Numbered from the stretch's first letter, positions 1 to 7,971 are shown. The stretch is 18,708 bases of DNA from an uncultured Bacilli bacterium (GCA_934140355.1 CAKPBH010000026.1:1-18708); one strand, 5' to 3'. Notes: a model not told the origin generated them from the letters alone. Numbers and translations: made by a program.

Positions 1-66
1 CATATAAAATACCTCTATTTCTCATAAAGATATTTTATCATTTTTTATTCAAACGCACAATTTATG

Positions 67-135
67 ATTTTATCCTGCAATTTTTGTTAAACCTTTTTTA
101 AAATGATACCAAGAAATTTTATTAAAATGATACTT
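67..135. repeat. Left end of the IS: inverted-repeat arm and internal direct repeat
   Basis: The arm starts with ATTTTATCCTG at 67-77 and matches the complement of 1602-1612. The motif TTAAAATGATAC occurs twice in tandem-like spacing (98-109 and 122-133). Its complement GTATCATTTC recurs near the right end at 1559-1568. Repeated subterminal copies like these are typical of transposase binding sites. Confidence 0.5.
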
Positions 136-175
136 AACTAGTATATAATATACATTCGAAAGGATGTGTTTTATT

Positions 176-1490
176 TTGAAAAAAGATAAACAAAAAGCTT
201 TAAATTTATTAAAGCAAAAAATTAATGGTGAAATTAAAATCACCTATCAAGAAATTGCAGATAAAAGTAATTACTCTCTGCCACAAATAAAAAGGCTATC
301 AAAAGAAATTGAAAAAAAGGATATTGATGACCTGCTCGTTCATGGACTAACAGGTAGAAATTCAAATAATTCGGCTCCCGACCAAGAGATTGAATATATT
401 AAGAATTTCAAGAATCAATATCCAGTTATTAGTATAGCACAATTTATGGATATTTATCATGAAGATATTATTTGGAAGAAAGAAATGCAAGAGGATGTTA
501 AAAAATATAATTTGAAAGTTAGAAGCAAATCATTCTTTCAACAATTATATAAAAAAGAAGGATGGAAATTATAAAACATAAGTGTTTTGATAATAAGAAG
601 GATAATCATCCATTACGTGATCCAATGCCAAGACGTGATATGTTAATTATGACAGATGGTACTCTTCATGATTGGTTTGGTAATGGTATTAAATTCTCAT
701 TACATATGACTTTAGATGACGCAACTGGAGAAATATTATCTGGTTGATTTACTCCTGCCGAAACTCAATTAGGTATTGTTATGCTTTTAAAATAATGTTT
801 ATAAAACATGGTATTCCTCAAGTAATATACGGCGATAGAACTAGCATTTTATGAAATCAAGCAGATGGCGAATTAACTCAAGTAGGTAGAATGCTTGAAG
901 AACTTGGTATTGAACTTATCTATGCAAATTCAAGTGAAGCTAAAGGTAAAATAGAAAAAATGAATTATAAAATTCAGAATAGATTATTAAATGACATAAA
1001 AAGATTTAATATTAAAACATATAAAGAACTAAATGAATGGTTTAATAATACTTATATAGACTACATTAATAAAAAATTTTCATACAAACCTAAAGAGGAA
1101 GAAACAGAATTTATTTCTTTGGGAAATACTGATTTAACAAAAATAATATGTATTAAAGAAAAAAGAATAATTCTTAATGGTAATATGATATCTTATAAAA
1201 ACAATTATTATATTCCTATCACTGATGAAGGATGTGATTATATATTTTATAAGGGTACCAAATTTGAAGTATGACAAGATGTATTTGATACTGAATTTAT
1301 AAGAATATGTAAAGATAAAAAAGTATATAATACACGAAAAGTAGAAGGTCACAGAAAAGATCCAATCAAAAAGGAACAAAAAAGAATTCAAGATCAAAAA
1401 GAACTTGAAAAACTATTTAGAGAAAGAGATGAAAGATTAAAAGCAAGGGTGCGAAACGAAGTTGAGTTCATTTTAACCCTTGCTTTTTAG
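176..1490 (+). pseudogene. IS1202/ISNCY-family DDE transposase, broken
   Basis: Reading three frames in turn gives one transposase of about 438 residues. The frames are 176-571, about 562-771 and about 771-1490. The N-terminus is a helix-turn-helix region with a LVHGLTGRNS motif, followed by HPLRDPMPRR. The catalytic core then reads TDGTLHDWFGNG, YGDR and AKGKIEKM. The DDE residues are Asp at 655, Asp at 834 and Glu at 954. The C-terminus has the family's ICIKEKR segment. Two -1-type frameshifts (near 570 and 771) and three in-frame TGA codons (745, 852, 1272) break it; no TAA or TAG interrupts it before the final TAG at 1488. The ATG at 164 overlaps the AAAGGATG ribosome site, so TTG at 176 is a better original start. 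Non-functional under the standard code. Confidence 0.8.
1439..1488 (+). terminator. Hairpin terminator of the transposase
   Basis: AAAAGCAAGGGT (1439-1450) pairs perfectly with ACCCTTGCTTTT (1476-1487), leaving a 25-base loop and ending in a T-run. It lies inside the last codons of the transposase reading frame, so the gene end and terminator are fused. Confidence 0.6.
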
Positions 1491-1515
1491 AATTCATCAA
1501 TTACAATTTTTTCAT

Positions 1516-1536
1516 CAACAAAGGTAAACTTTGTTG
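1516..1536. repeat. Small perfect hairpin downstream of the transposase
   Basis: CAACAAAG (1516-1523) pairs with CTTTGTTG (1529-1536) around a 5-base loop. No T-run follows, so it is not an obvious terminator. It sits between the transposase terminator and the right IS end. Confidence 0.35.
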
Positions 1537-1557
1537 CTTATCTGCTTAATAATAAAA

Positions 1558-1612
1558 AGTATCATTTCTAAAAAATCTTAACAGAATATTATGTTAATTA
1601 ACAGGATAAAAT
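1558..1612. repeat. Right end of the IS: inverted-repeat arm
   Basis: Read on the complement, this stretch begins ATTTTATCCTG and ends GAAATGATACTT. It mirrors the left end of the insertion sequence with a longer spacer between the two blocks. Its last 2-3 bases overlap the first bases of the ~200 bp element copy A. Confidence 0.5.
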
Positions 1613-1809
1613 GTTACAGTTCAGTTAAGAAAATGAATTTTGCAGATAAGTCTTTATAAACAAAAAGTAAGTTTGATATTTTAGAAATATATCCATCAAT
1701 TGAAAATATAAATTTTTTGACTATCTTTCGATTTTTTTGCTACTTTTAGACTATTTTTTTACAAAAATAACATTTTATTCCTTATTTTATCTGACTGAAC
1801 TGTAACATT
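1610..1809. mobile_element. MITE-like ~200 bp inverted-repeat element, copy A
   Basis: The ends are perfect 16-bp inverted repeats: AATGTTACAGTTCAGT at 1610-1625 and its complement at 1794-1809. A weaker match extends about ten bases further in. There is no coding capacity. A second copy lies at 7302-7498 in the same orientation and is about 85-90% identical by eye, including a shared run GAAAATATAAATTTTTTGAC. This size, these ends and the lack of a gene fit a miniature inverted-repeat transposable element; the mobilising transposase family is not recognised. The left end abuts the IS right end and the right end abuts an IS256 transposase fragment. Confidence 0.6.
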
Positions 1810-1810
1810 C

Positions 1811-2093
1811 AAATTCATTATTTCTACTTCTTGAAATTTCAAACTCAAACTCGCCAAATTCACTTTTAAGAGTTTTCTTATTGTAACCATTTTTATAATA
1901 TTTTTCTTGGCTGTTTTATCATACTTTGAATATTCCACAGTTTCCAGCATTCATCATTTGTTGTTACAAAACATCTTTAAATAAATCTTTTAAAACAGAA
2001 GATAAATATTGTATCGAATTTAATTCATATTTTTCTTGTAATAATTCTAATATTTATGTACCTTTATTTTTTCCTCCAATATTCTTGTGACAC
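1811..2093 (-). pseudogene. IS256-family transposase, N-terminal fragment
   Basis: Translated on the minus strand, 2053 to about 1970 reads ILELLQEKYELNS, then LKDLFKDVL, a TAA, and QQMMNA. After a frameshift, 1941 to 1815 reads EYSKYDKTAKKN, then RKLLKVN and LKFQEVEI. This order matches the IS256 N-terminus, typically LKDLL...LQQMMEAEMDEHLGY, then Y-KYDRSKKENYRNG, then KTVKSEFGEFELEIPRDR. Stops at 'aca taa' (about 2056) and within KDVL*QQ, plus the frameshift, make it dead. It ends where the inverted-repeat element begins, so the catalytic two-thirds is missing; I could not find it beyond copy A. An AATTGTGTCACAAG segment at 2083-2096 may be the IS256 end. Confidence 0.6.
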
Positions 2094-2336
2094 AATTAAA
2101 ACCTTCTTTCTTTGTTTTTTTTGTTTAAATTTATTTTATTAAAAAGGGTTAATGTATCACTTTTTTAATGCAATAACATAGTGAATTTTTTTCTTAATGC
2201 CTACTATACCCACTAAATATTATAGAACCAATTATTTTAAGGTTTACTGCTTTAGAGATAATTATGTTTTTCATCAGTAACATCACCTTGATTTAATCGT
2301 TTTGATGTATCTTTTTTTATTTATATTTATTTTTTC
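2094..2336. other. AT-rich spacer between the IS256 fragment and esaB
   Basis: Apart from the 26-codon ORF at 2194-2274 this stretch holds no recognisable gene. A poly-T region at 2310-2335 follows esaB on the opposite strand, but no clear terminator hairpin is visible there. Confidence 0.4.
2194..2274 (-). CDS. Possible 26-codon ORF or truncated gene after esaB
   Basis: An ATG at 2274 is preceded by a good ribosome site (AAGGTGATG, about 7 bases upstream), 62 bases after the esaB stop. It encodes 26 residues, starting MKNIIISKAVNLKIIGS with a hydrophobic stretch, then TAA. It could be the start of a third gene of the secretion operon truncated by the adjoining IS debris, or chance. I recognise no family. 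Confidence 0.2.
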   Translation of the reverse strand: MKNIIISKAVNLKIIGSIIFSGYSRH

Positions 2337-2594
2337 TTACGAAATTAAAATAAGATGTGTCCCATTTCTAATATCAGTATTATATAATAAAATATCTGAT
2401 GAATATTTTTGATTACTTCTTGCATTGTATAGCTTATTTGTACTTGAAATAGGAAAATTCCCAAAAGATAATTCATTGACTGCTTTGTTCAATAGACCAA
2501 TTATATTTCCTATTTTTTTCATAATAGGTAAATAAACGTCATATATTGCATCAATCTCTGGAACTATTAATCTTACTAAAACCTTGTCATCCAT
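2337..2594 (-). CDS. esaB: EsaB/YukD-like ubiquitin-fold T7SS protein
   Basis: An 85-residue protein with the EsaB/YukD layout: an opening beta strand (VLVRLIVPE), then YDVYLPIMKKIGNIIGLLNKA as strand plus helix, and a final RNGTHLILIS matching the usual 'DGDxLxLI' end. Length is right for the family. YukD/EsaB is a small cytosolic accessory of T7SSb machines, usually encoded beside essC/yukB. The ATG overlaps the essC stop (ATGGATGA), and a ribosome site AGGTGAT lies at 2604-2610 inside essC, so translation is probably coupled. Family identification rests on length, fold pattern and position; primary sequence conservation is low in this family. Confidence 0.75.
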   Translation of the reverse strand: MDDKVLVRLIVPEIDAIYDVYLPIMKKIGNIIGLLNKAVNELSFGNFPISSTNKLYNARSNQKYSSDILLYNTDIRNGTHLILIS

Positions 2595-5500
2595 TTAAGA
2601 AATCACCTAATCCTTTTTCTTCATTATTTTTATCAAGATTATCTCCCATTACTTTTAATATTTGATAATTACCATTTTCTATTACATATGCAATATCATT
2701 TTTATCTGTTTCTTCCTCTACTTTATCTATTTGAAATATATCCTGTGATTCAATATCTTCCCCAACCCATATTCCACAAGAAAAGTCTAGTTTATTGTAC
2801 CAATTATAAGAGCTAATGTTTTTAAAACTACGAACATCATCAACTAAAATAAAATAACTGTTTGAAAAATTGTTAATATTTTCCATAATATAATTAAACT
2901 TTTGAATTTCTTGATCAGTTAGAGTATTTGTGATATTTCCTACTCCAATCAGAAAATATAAATTTATTTTATTATTATCTATATCCTCTTTATCCTCTTT
3001 TGCTATATCATCAAAAACTTCGCTAAATCCACCTTGATAAAATAATGCATTCCCTTCAAAATCTATTGAATTAGCTAAATCAATAATTGTAAAGTTAATA
3101 TTTAAAATTTCATCTAGCAAATCTATAATCCCCCCATAAAATGTGACATTATCAATCAAATTATTTCCTAAAATAATATTGCATCTTGTTTTCAAAAAGT
3201 TATATCCGTAAATCTCAACATCATCAATAGTGTATCCTATTGGAACACTATTAATAGAATTTAAATATTTACGCATTTCGTTATAGGTTACTTTTGATGG
3301 TAAAAACCTAATTTCTGGTGCTTTATATTGATACTTTTGATATAAATAGTTTCCCATAGATTTTATGTAGTTATTAATTTGAGATTTTTCACAAACTAGG
3401 CATGTCTGTATTTCACAAACATCATCTCTTTCAGGAATATAGGCTACTCCTCTTCCAAAATTTTTCTTAGGAATCATACCGTGTGGTGCTCCTAGAATAA
3501 ATTCATAATCAAATGCATCTTGAATTTGTAATAAAATTTTATTTTCAAAGCAATCTAAAATACTATTGCGGACTGAATTTATAGCAATGGCACTAATAAT
3601 AAAAATTATTCCATATTTATTTGATTCTCTTAGCAATTTTAAAAGATAATCATCATAATCTGAATCTACACTTTCTCTAAATGATTCATATCCATTTAAA
3701 ATAATAACTAATAATGGTACTTTTTTTTGCGACGGATTGGCATGAGAATATGAATAAAAAGTGCCATCAAAATCAGAAAACAATATCTTTCGCTTTCTTA
3801 TTTCCTTATCAATTTTTGAAAAAATACTAGAAACTTTTTCTTCCTCATCTGAAAAAATAACATCTCCAACATGGGGCATTGACTTAAAACATTTTAAAAC
3901 TTGAGCACCAAAATCAAGAATATAAAATTGGATACTTGATGGTTCATAACTTATGCAAGAAGAAAATAAAATTGTAGTTAATAAATTTTCTTTTCCACAT
4001 CCTGGTGTACCAAAGATAAAAGTATTCGAAGAAATTAAGCTGATTTCATATAATCCTTGTAACTGTGAAGACGGTTGATCAAATTCCCCTACTAAAACGT
4101 TGAATTTATCATAGCTAGGACTAAATTTGTATTTTTTACTTAATTCTCCAATATATATTGTATCCGCAAGGCTAGGCAACCATAATGAACTAAAATTAAT
4201 TTTCTCTCTTTTAGCTAATTCATACAAATAATTAACGATATTGGTTAATTGTTCCCCATGTTTTGTACTTTCTGATTTTTTGATAGAATCATTGACGGTC
4301 TTAATAATTTCTCCGCAATCATTTACAAAAAGGATATTATCATCAATTTGCTTTGTTATCCTATCTACCGGATTATACAATGCTCCTGCCCAACCAGATT
4401 GGGCTAATTCAAAGATTTCATTACTACCCACCTGTAAATAAAATCGTCCACTCTCTTTGATACTAGCTGCTTCGTTTCGTTTTAGCATTTCTACGCTATC
4501 TTCTTCAGATTGCACTCTTAAACATATTCTAAACCTAGTATTAGACCAAATTTGATCATTTACTACTCCACTTGGTTTTTGAGTTGCCAAAATTAAATGT
4601 ACCCCTAAACTTCTTCCGATTCTAGCAGTAGAAATTAACTCATCCATAAATTCTGGTTGCTGACTTTTTAACTCAGCAAATTCATCTGAAACAACAAACA
4701 AATGAGACATTGGTTCAGAAACTTTACCTTCTCGATAAAATCTTTGATATTTATATATATCAACCGTACTTTCTCCTAACTTATTTCTTGTTTCATTAAA
4801 AATTCTTTGTCTTCTTTGTAACTCACTTTTTAATGAAACTAAAGTTCTATTCATTTCACTAGTATCCAAATTTGTAATTGTTCCTATAAGATGAGGAATT
4901 TTCACGCCACTTTCTCTATTTTCAAATGCTAAAGCCAAGCCGCCACCTTTGTAATCAATTAAAATAAATTGTACTTCATATGGATGATAATTAATTGCCA
5001 TTGATAAAATATACGTGATAATAAATTCTGATTTCCCACTTCCTGTTGAACCGGCTATCAATCCATGAGGGCCATGAAATTTTTCATGTAAATCTAACTC
5101 TACTATTTTTCCCTTTTCTTTTTCTCCTATCGGTGCCTTTAAACTGATTGTTGGATCATTCGAAAACCAACGCGATAAAACATTTAATTGATCAACTCTG
5201 CCGACATGATACATATCTAAAAAACTTAGACTAGAAGGGATTGATAAATCAAGATCGCGACTATAAATTGGGATATTTGATAATACTTCTGTATAAAAAT
5301 CCATATCAAGTTTTTTTAAGTAATTTGCTTTAAATTTTACTTGACTGTCTGTGTCTACATTTCTTCCAAATATGCCACAAATATCATCTGTAATATCAAT
5401 AAAATTGTCAAACTTACTTGGTAAATTATTAATAGAATTTTCAAAAATAAGCAATGAAAATCCAAGATTTTTTTCGTTACTAATAATTTTATTAATAATA

Positions 5501-7215
5501 GGGATATCCTTAGACATTTTAAAATCATCTGTTATAATTAAATAGTAATCTGAAAAATTTAAATATAATGATTTGTCATCTAGTGTATTGCTGGAACTAG
5601 ATTCTCCTAAATTTGAATTTCTCTTTTCATAGATGTTTTCTAAATATAAAGATAACTCTGACATTTCACTTTCATTTGTAGCGAAAAATCTTTTATCAAA
5701 TTTACTATTCCAACAATGTGATAAATAGCGGAAATAAGACCATCTTGATTCATTTGACTGATTTGTGAAAATAACGATTTTTAAATCTTTTGCTCCTTGA
5801 TAATAAATAAGTTGCAATACAACCGAATTAATAAAATCTAATTTATATTTTGTATCTAATAAAACTGGTAAAACTCTATTTTCTATTAAAGAAATACTAA
5901 CTGGGATATTTTGAAGAAATAGTTTTTTATTAAAAGTCTTAAATACTAAATCCTTTAATTCATCATCTTCCATAGAAAATCCTATATTTGGCAATTCTAG
6001 ATTTATTTTGGCTGGAATGTTTCCTATTCCAAATGTTACAGAGAGAAAGTCATTATCAAATAGGTTTCTTCTCCATATTTGTCTTGAATGATTTTGAATA
6101 TCACTAATAATGGTAGTTAAGGCCACATTATTTTCTTTTAAAATTCTTTCTTGTTCAGCTATATACTCTTTTATTAATTGCTCGTTTTTATGAAGATACT
6201 CTTTATATTTTGTTTGTCTTAATTTCTCTAATTTTTTAATTCTGTTTTTATCCCACAAGTCTGTAAATATTGGAAAAAATACTGATGAAATAACCATTAA
6301 AACACAAACAATTAATTCTGTAATAGCACTAAATTTATCTGTTGTTCCTCGAGTTAGGCCTTGAATTGCTGATACACCAGTAACACATGAAATCAATCCA
6401 AACATAACTGATGAACCTAAAGTAAGGATCATTGGAATTCCTTTCTCTGAATATGAAGATGGAGGTAGCTCAATATTTACTGTGTATTCTTTTATATCAC
6501 TTTTTATTCTAGGAGTATGAAAAAAGATATCGTTTTCACGAAAGAGTTTAACATTTTTTTCTAATTCTGTTACTGGCGTATAATTATTGTTAGGAATATC
6601 ATCCTTGAATGGTAATAATTTAAAACAACTTATATTTTTAGACTGAAGAATTTTAATAAAATATCCCATCCAAATTATTTTTAACCCGTTCAAAAAAAGG
6701 ACATCTCCAACTTTTAATTTTTCTTCTTCGAAAGTAAAACCATTTAAATAAACATATACATTATTATTTTGATTGTTTTTAATCCAGTAATTATCTTCAT
6801 GTTTTGTTATAACTACTTGTTGTTCTAATAAACTATTATCATTATAGCAGATTGTGACATTTTGTGAATTTCCAATTGTAATATCATTAATATTTTGAAT
6901 TGTGTAATCTAAATATAATGCATTTTCACTCAAAACATACATATATATATTTTCTTTAATATCAGAAAAATTCATTTTATAAAAAGCATTATCATTTAAA
7001 GGTACACTTGTTAAAAATATATTATTATTTTGAATTTTTAGAGAATCGTCTATTAATAAAAACCAACGATTATCATGTGCCTCTAAAGTCAACGTTTCTA
7101 CTGTAAAGGAGTTATTATTTGTATAATAATAATAATTAACAACAAAGTAATCTTCGATTTTTGAAGGCAAAATAAAAGTGCTGATTCTTGAAGAATCACA
7201 AATCAATAGTTTCAT
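2587..7215 (-). CDS. essC: EssC/YukB-type FtsK-SpoIIIE ATPase of type VII secretion
   Basis: A 1542-residue protein, close to Staphylococcus EssC. The first ~230 residues look like two FHA-type beta domains, the hallmark of T7SSb EssC. Two membrane segments follow (about 261-284 and 297-318), then a coiled coil rich in K/E. The first FtsK domain is complete: Walker A GSTGSGKS (~722-729), Walker B FILIDYKGGG (~750-759), SDEFAEL (~843-849) and ATQKP. The second has GTPGCGKE (~1069-1076), with Glu where Ser/Thr normally binds Mg-ATP, and a Walker B-like YILDFG. The third (from ~1345, NIILGNN) has no Walker A. EssC is the motor that recognises and drives WXG100-type substrates through the membrane. 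A GTG at 7224 opens the frame, but AGGGTG at 7223-7228 sits correctly only for ATG 7215. The stop is TGA, the only one among the window's intact genes. No other core T7SS genes flank it. Confidence 0.92.
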   Translation of the reverse strand: MKLLICDSSRISTFILPSKIEDYFVVNYYYYTNNNSFTVETLTLEAHDNRWFLLIDDSLKIQNNNIFLTSVPLNDNAFYKMNFSDIKENIYMYVLSENALYLDYTIQNINDITIGNSQNVTICYNDNSLLEQQVVITKHEDNYWIKNNQNNNVYVYLNGFTFEEEKLKVGDVLFLNGLKIIWMGYFIKILQSKNISCFKLLPFKDDIPNNNYTPVTELEKNVKLFRENDIFFHTPRIKSDIKEYTVNIELPPSSYSEKGIPMILTLGSSVMFGLISCVTGVSAIQGLTRGTTDKFSAITELIVCVLMVISSVFFPIFTDLWDKNRIKKLEKLRQTKYKEYLHKNEQLIKEYIAEQERILKENNVALTTIISDIQNHSRQIWRRNLFDNDFLSVTFGIGNIPAKINLELPNIGFSMEDDELKDLVFKTFNKKLFLQNIPVSISLIENRVLPVLLDTKYKLDFINSVVLQLIYYQGAKDLKIVIFTNQSNESRWSYFRYLSHCWNSKFDKRFFATNESEMSELSLYLENIYEKRNSNLGESSSSNTLDDKSLYLNFSDYYLIITDDFKMSKDIPIINKIISNEKNLGFSLLIFENSINNLPSKFDNFIDITDDICGIFGRNVDTDSQVKFKANYLKKLDMDFYTEVLSNIPIYSRDLDLSIPSSLSFLDMYHVGRVDQLNVLSRWFSNDPTISLKAPIGEKEKGKIVELDLHEKFHGPHGLIAGSTGSGKSEFIITYILSMAINYHPYEVQFILIDYKGGGLALAFENRESGVKIPHLIGTITNLDTSEMNRTLVSLKSELQRRQRIFNETRNKLGESTVDIYKYQRFYREGKVSEPMSHLFVVSDEFAELKSQQPEFMDELISTARIGRSLGVHLILATQKPSGVVNDQIWSNTRFRICLRVQSEEDSVEMLKRNEAASIKESGRFYLQVGSNEIFELAQSGWAGALYNPVDRITKQIDDNILFVNDCGEIIKTVNDSIKKSESTKHGEQLTNIVNYLYELAKREKINFSSLWLPSLADTIYIGELSKKYKFSPSYDKFNVLVGEFDQPSSQLQGLYEISLISSNTFIFGTPGCGKENLLTTILFSSCISYEPSSIQFYILDFGAQVLKCFKSMPHVGDVIFSDEEEKVSSIFSKIDKEIRKRKILFSDFDGTFYSYSHANPSQKKVPLLVIILNGYESFRESVDSDYDDYLLKLLRESNKYGIIFIISAIAINSVRNSILDCFENKILLQIQDAFDYEFILGAPHGMIPKKNFGRGVAYIPERDDVCEIQTCLVCEKSQINNYIKSMGNYLYQKYQYKAPEIRFLPSKVTYNEMRKYLNSINSVPIGYTIDDVEIYGYNFLKTRCNIILGNNLIDNVTFYGGIIDLLDEILNINFTIIDLANSIDFEGNALFYQGGFSEVFDDIAKEDKEDIDNNKINLYFLIGVGNITNTLTDQEIQKFNYIMENINNFSNSYFILVDDVRSFKNISSYNWYNKLDFSCGIWVGEDIESQDIFQIDKVEEETDKNDIAYVIENGNYQILKVMGDNLDKNNEEKGLGDFLNG

Positions 7216-7245
7216 TCGTATCACCCTATTTATCTATTTAATTTA

Positions 7246-7273
7246 ATTATAACAGATAATAAATTTTAGTAAA
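7246..7273 (-). promoter_or_regulatory. Sigma-A promoter of essC-esaB
   Basis: On the minus strand, TATAAT (7246-7251) is preceded by an extended -10 TG and, 16 bases upstream, a -35-like TTTACT (7268-7273). It lies between element copy B and the essC start, so the pair can be transcribed without upstream genes. Confidence 0.55.
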
Positions 7274-7301
7274 TATTTTTAAGTATTTTTTTCAAAAAGT
7301 T

Positions 7302-7498
7302 CGTTGCAACTCAGTCAAGGAAATGAATTTTACAGATAAGAGAGTGTAAACAAAAAGTAAATATTTGATATTTTGAAAATATATCTATTCATTGAAAATA
7401 TAAATTTTTTGACTATTTTTCGATTTTTTTGCTACTTTTGGACTGTTTTCTACAGAAATAACATTTTATTTTTTATTTTATCTGACTGAACTGTAACA
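7302..7498. mobile_element. MITE-like ~200 bp inverted-repeat element, copy B
   Basis: This matches copy A (1610-1809) over its whole length in the same orientation. Its right end has the same ACTGAACTGTAACA (7485-7498), but its left end is eroded (CGTTGCAACTCAGT against TGTTACAGTTCAGT). The internal run TATAAATTTTTTGACTAT is shared. Copy B is therefore probably the older or non-mobile one. It has no coding capacity. With copy A it brackets essC-esaB as a ~5.9 kb unit. Confidence 0.6.
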
Positions 7499-7630
7499 AA
7501 AGTACTGTTATACCTTGTGGCTGGTAGCATTAGGTTTTATTTTAACTTTGCTTGGTGAACTTATTATTTATTGTTGAAATTAGACATTTATTTATTGTTG
7601 TTATCTATATTTTAATAAAATTTGTGTTTT

Positions 7631-7792
7631 TCATTTAAAATGCTCTATTTTAGATTGCAAGAGGTATTTATTATAATCAGAATAAGCATCATAAAAATCA
7701 ATGTTCGAATTATTATCATAAATATTATTAGATGTAACATTATTACTAGATGTAATATTATCATTACTTATACTTCTAATTAATTTTTCATC
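7631..7792 (-). pseudogene. Possible C-terminal gene scrap, Asn/Ser-rich
   Basis: On the minus strand an open stretch of 53 codons ends in TGA at 7631. It reads DEKLIRSISNDNITSSNN, continues Asn/Ser-rich, and closes with YDAYSDYNKYLLQSKIEHFK. There is no start codon or ribosome site; the same frame upstream (to about 7840) is also open but separated by a TAA at 7793. It may be the tail of a gene that once preceded essC. I do not recognise a family, and low-complexity AT sequence could give this by chance. Confidence 0.2.
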
Positions 7793-7971
7793 TTATCCAA
7801 AGATTGATTTAAAATTTAAGTGGTTTAATTTATAACTTTATTGATTCTTCGAAATTTGATAGATCTAGTAAAAAAATGTTATAGAGTTATTAATATCAGT
7901 TTAAATTTTTAGGAAAAATAGTTTAGGTTTAATATTCTTTAGGAGTTTAAAAAAATAAAATACAATAAAAA

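Larger units (their letters stand above)
67..1612 (+). mobile_element. Decayed IS1202/ISNCY-type insertion sequence
   Basis: The element is defined by a transposase pseudogene and related ends in inverted orientation. The left end (67-77) and the complement of the right end (1602-1612) share the 11-mer ATTTTATCCTG. Further in, both ends carry GTTAA, a T-run and AAATGATAC (left 86-110; right complement about 1558-1582). The two ends differ by roughly an 11-base spacer, so the repeat is imperfect. A length of about 1.55 kb suits this IS group. I see no long target duplication; the right end runs directly into the ~200 bp inverted-repeat element at 1610. The family call rests on the protein; the exact boundaries are inferred. 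Confidence 0.6.

Noticed and set aside
164..574. Intact 136-residue DNA-binding regulator
   Set aside because: Its sequence joins in order with the DDE core in the next frames, so it is the N-terminal part of a broken transposase, not a separate regulator.
560..575. Programmed ribosomal frameshift in the transposase
   Set aside because: No slippery heptamer with a stimulating structure is seen, and a second frameshift near 771 plus TGA codons fit decay better.
891..1274. Independent 127-residue protein
   Set aside because: It is the C-terminal half of the same transposase; the frame is open on both sides apart from TGA codons.
1610..1809. CRISPR repeat or phage attachment site
   Set aside because: Only two distant copies exist, with terminal inverted repeats and no short-repeat spacing, integrase or tRNA.
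1759..1950. Stand-alone 63-residue gene
   Set aside because: Its upstream part reads as IS256 N-terminus and its last third lies in the inverted-repeat element, so it is a chimera of debris.
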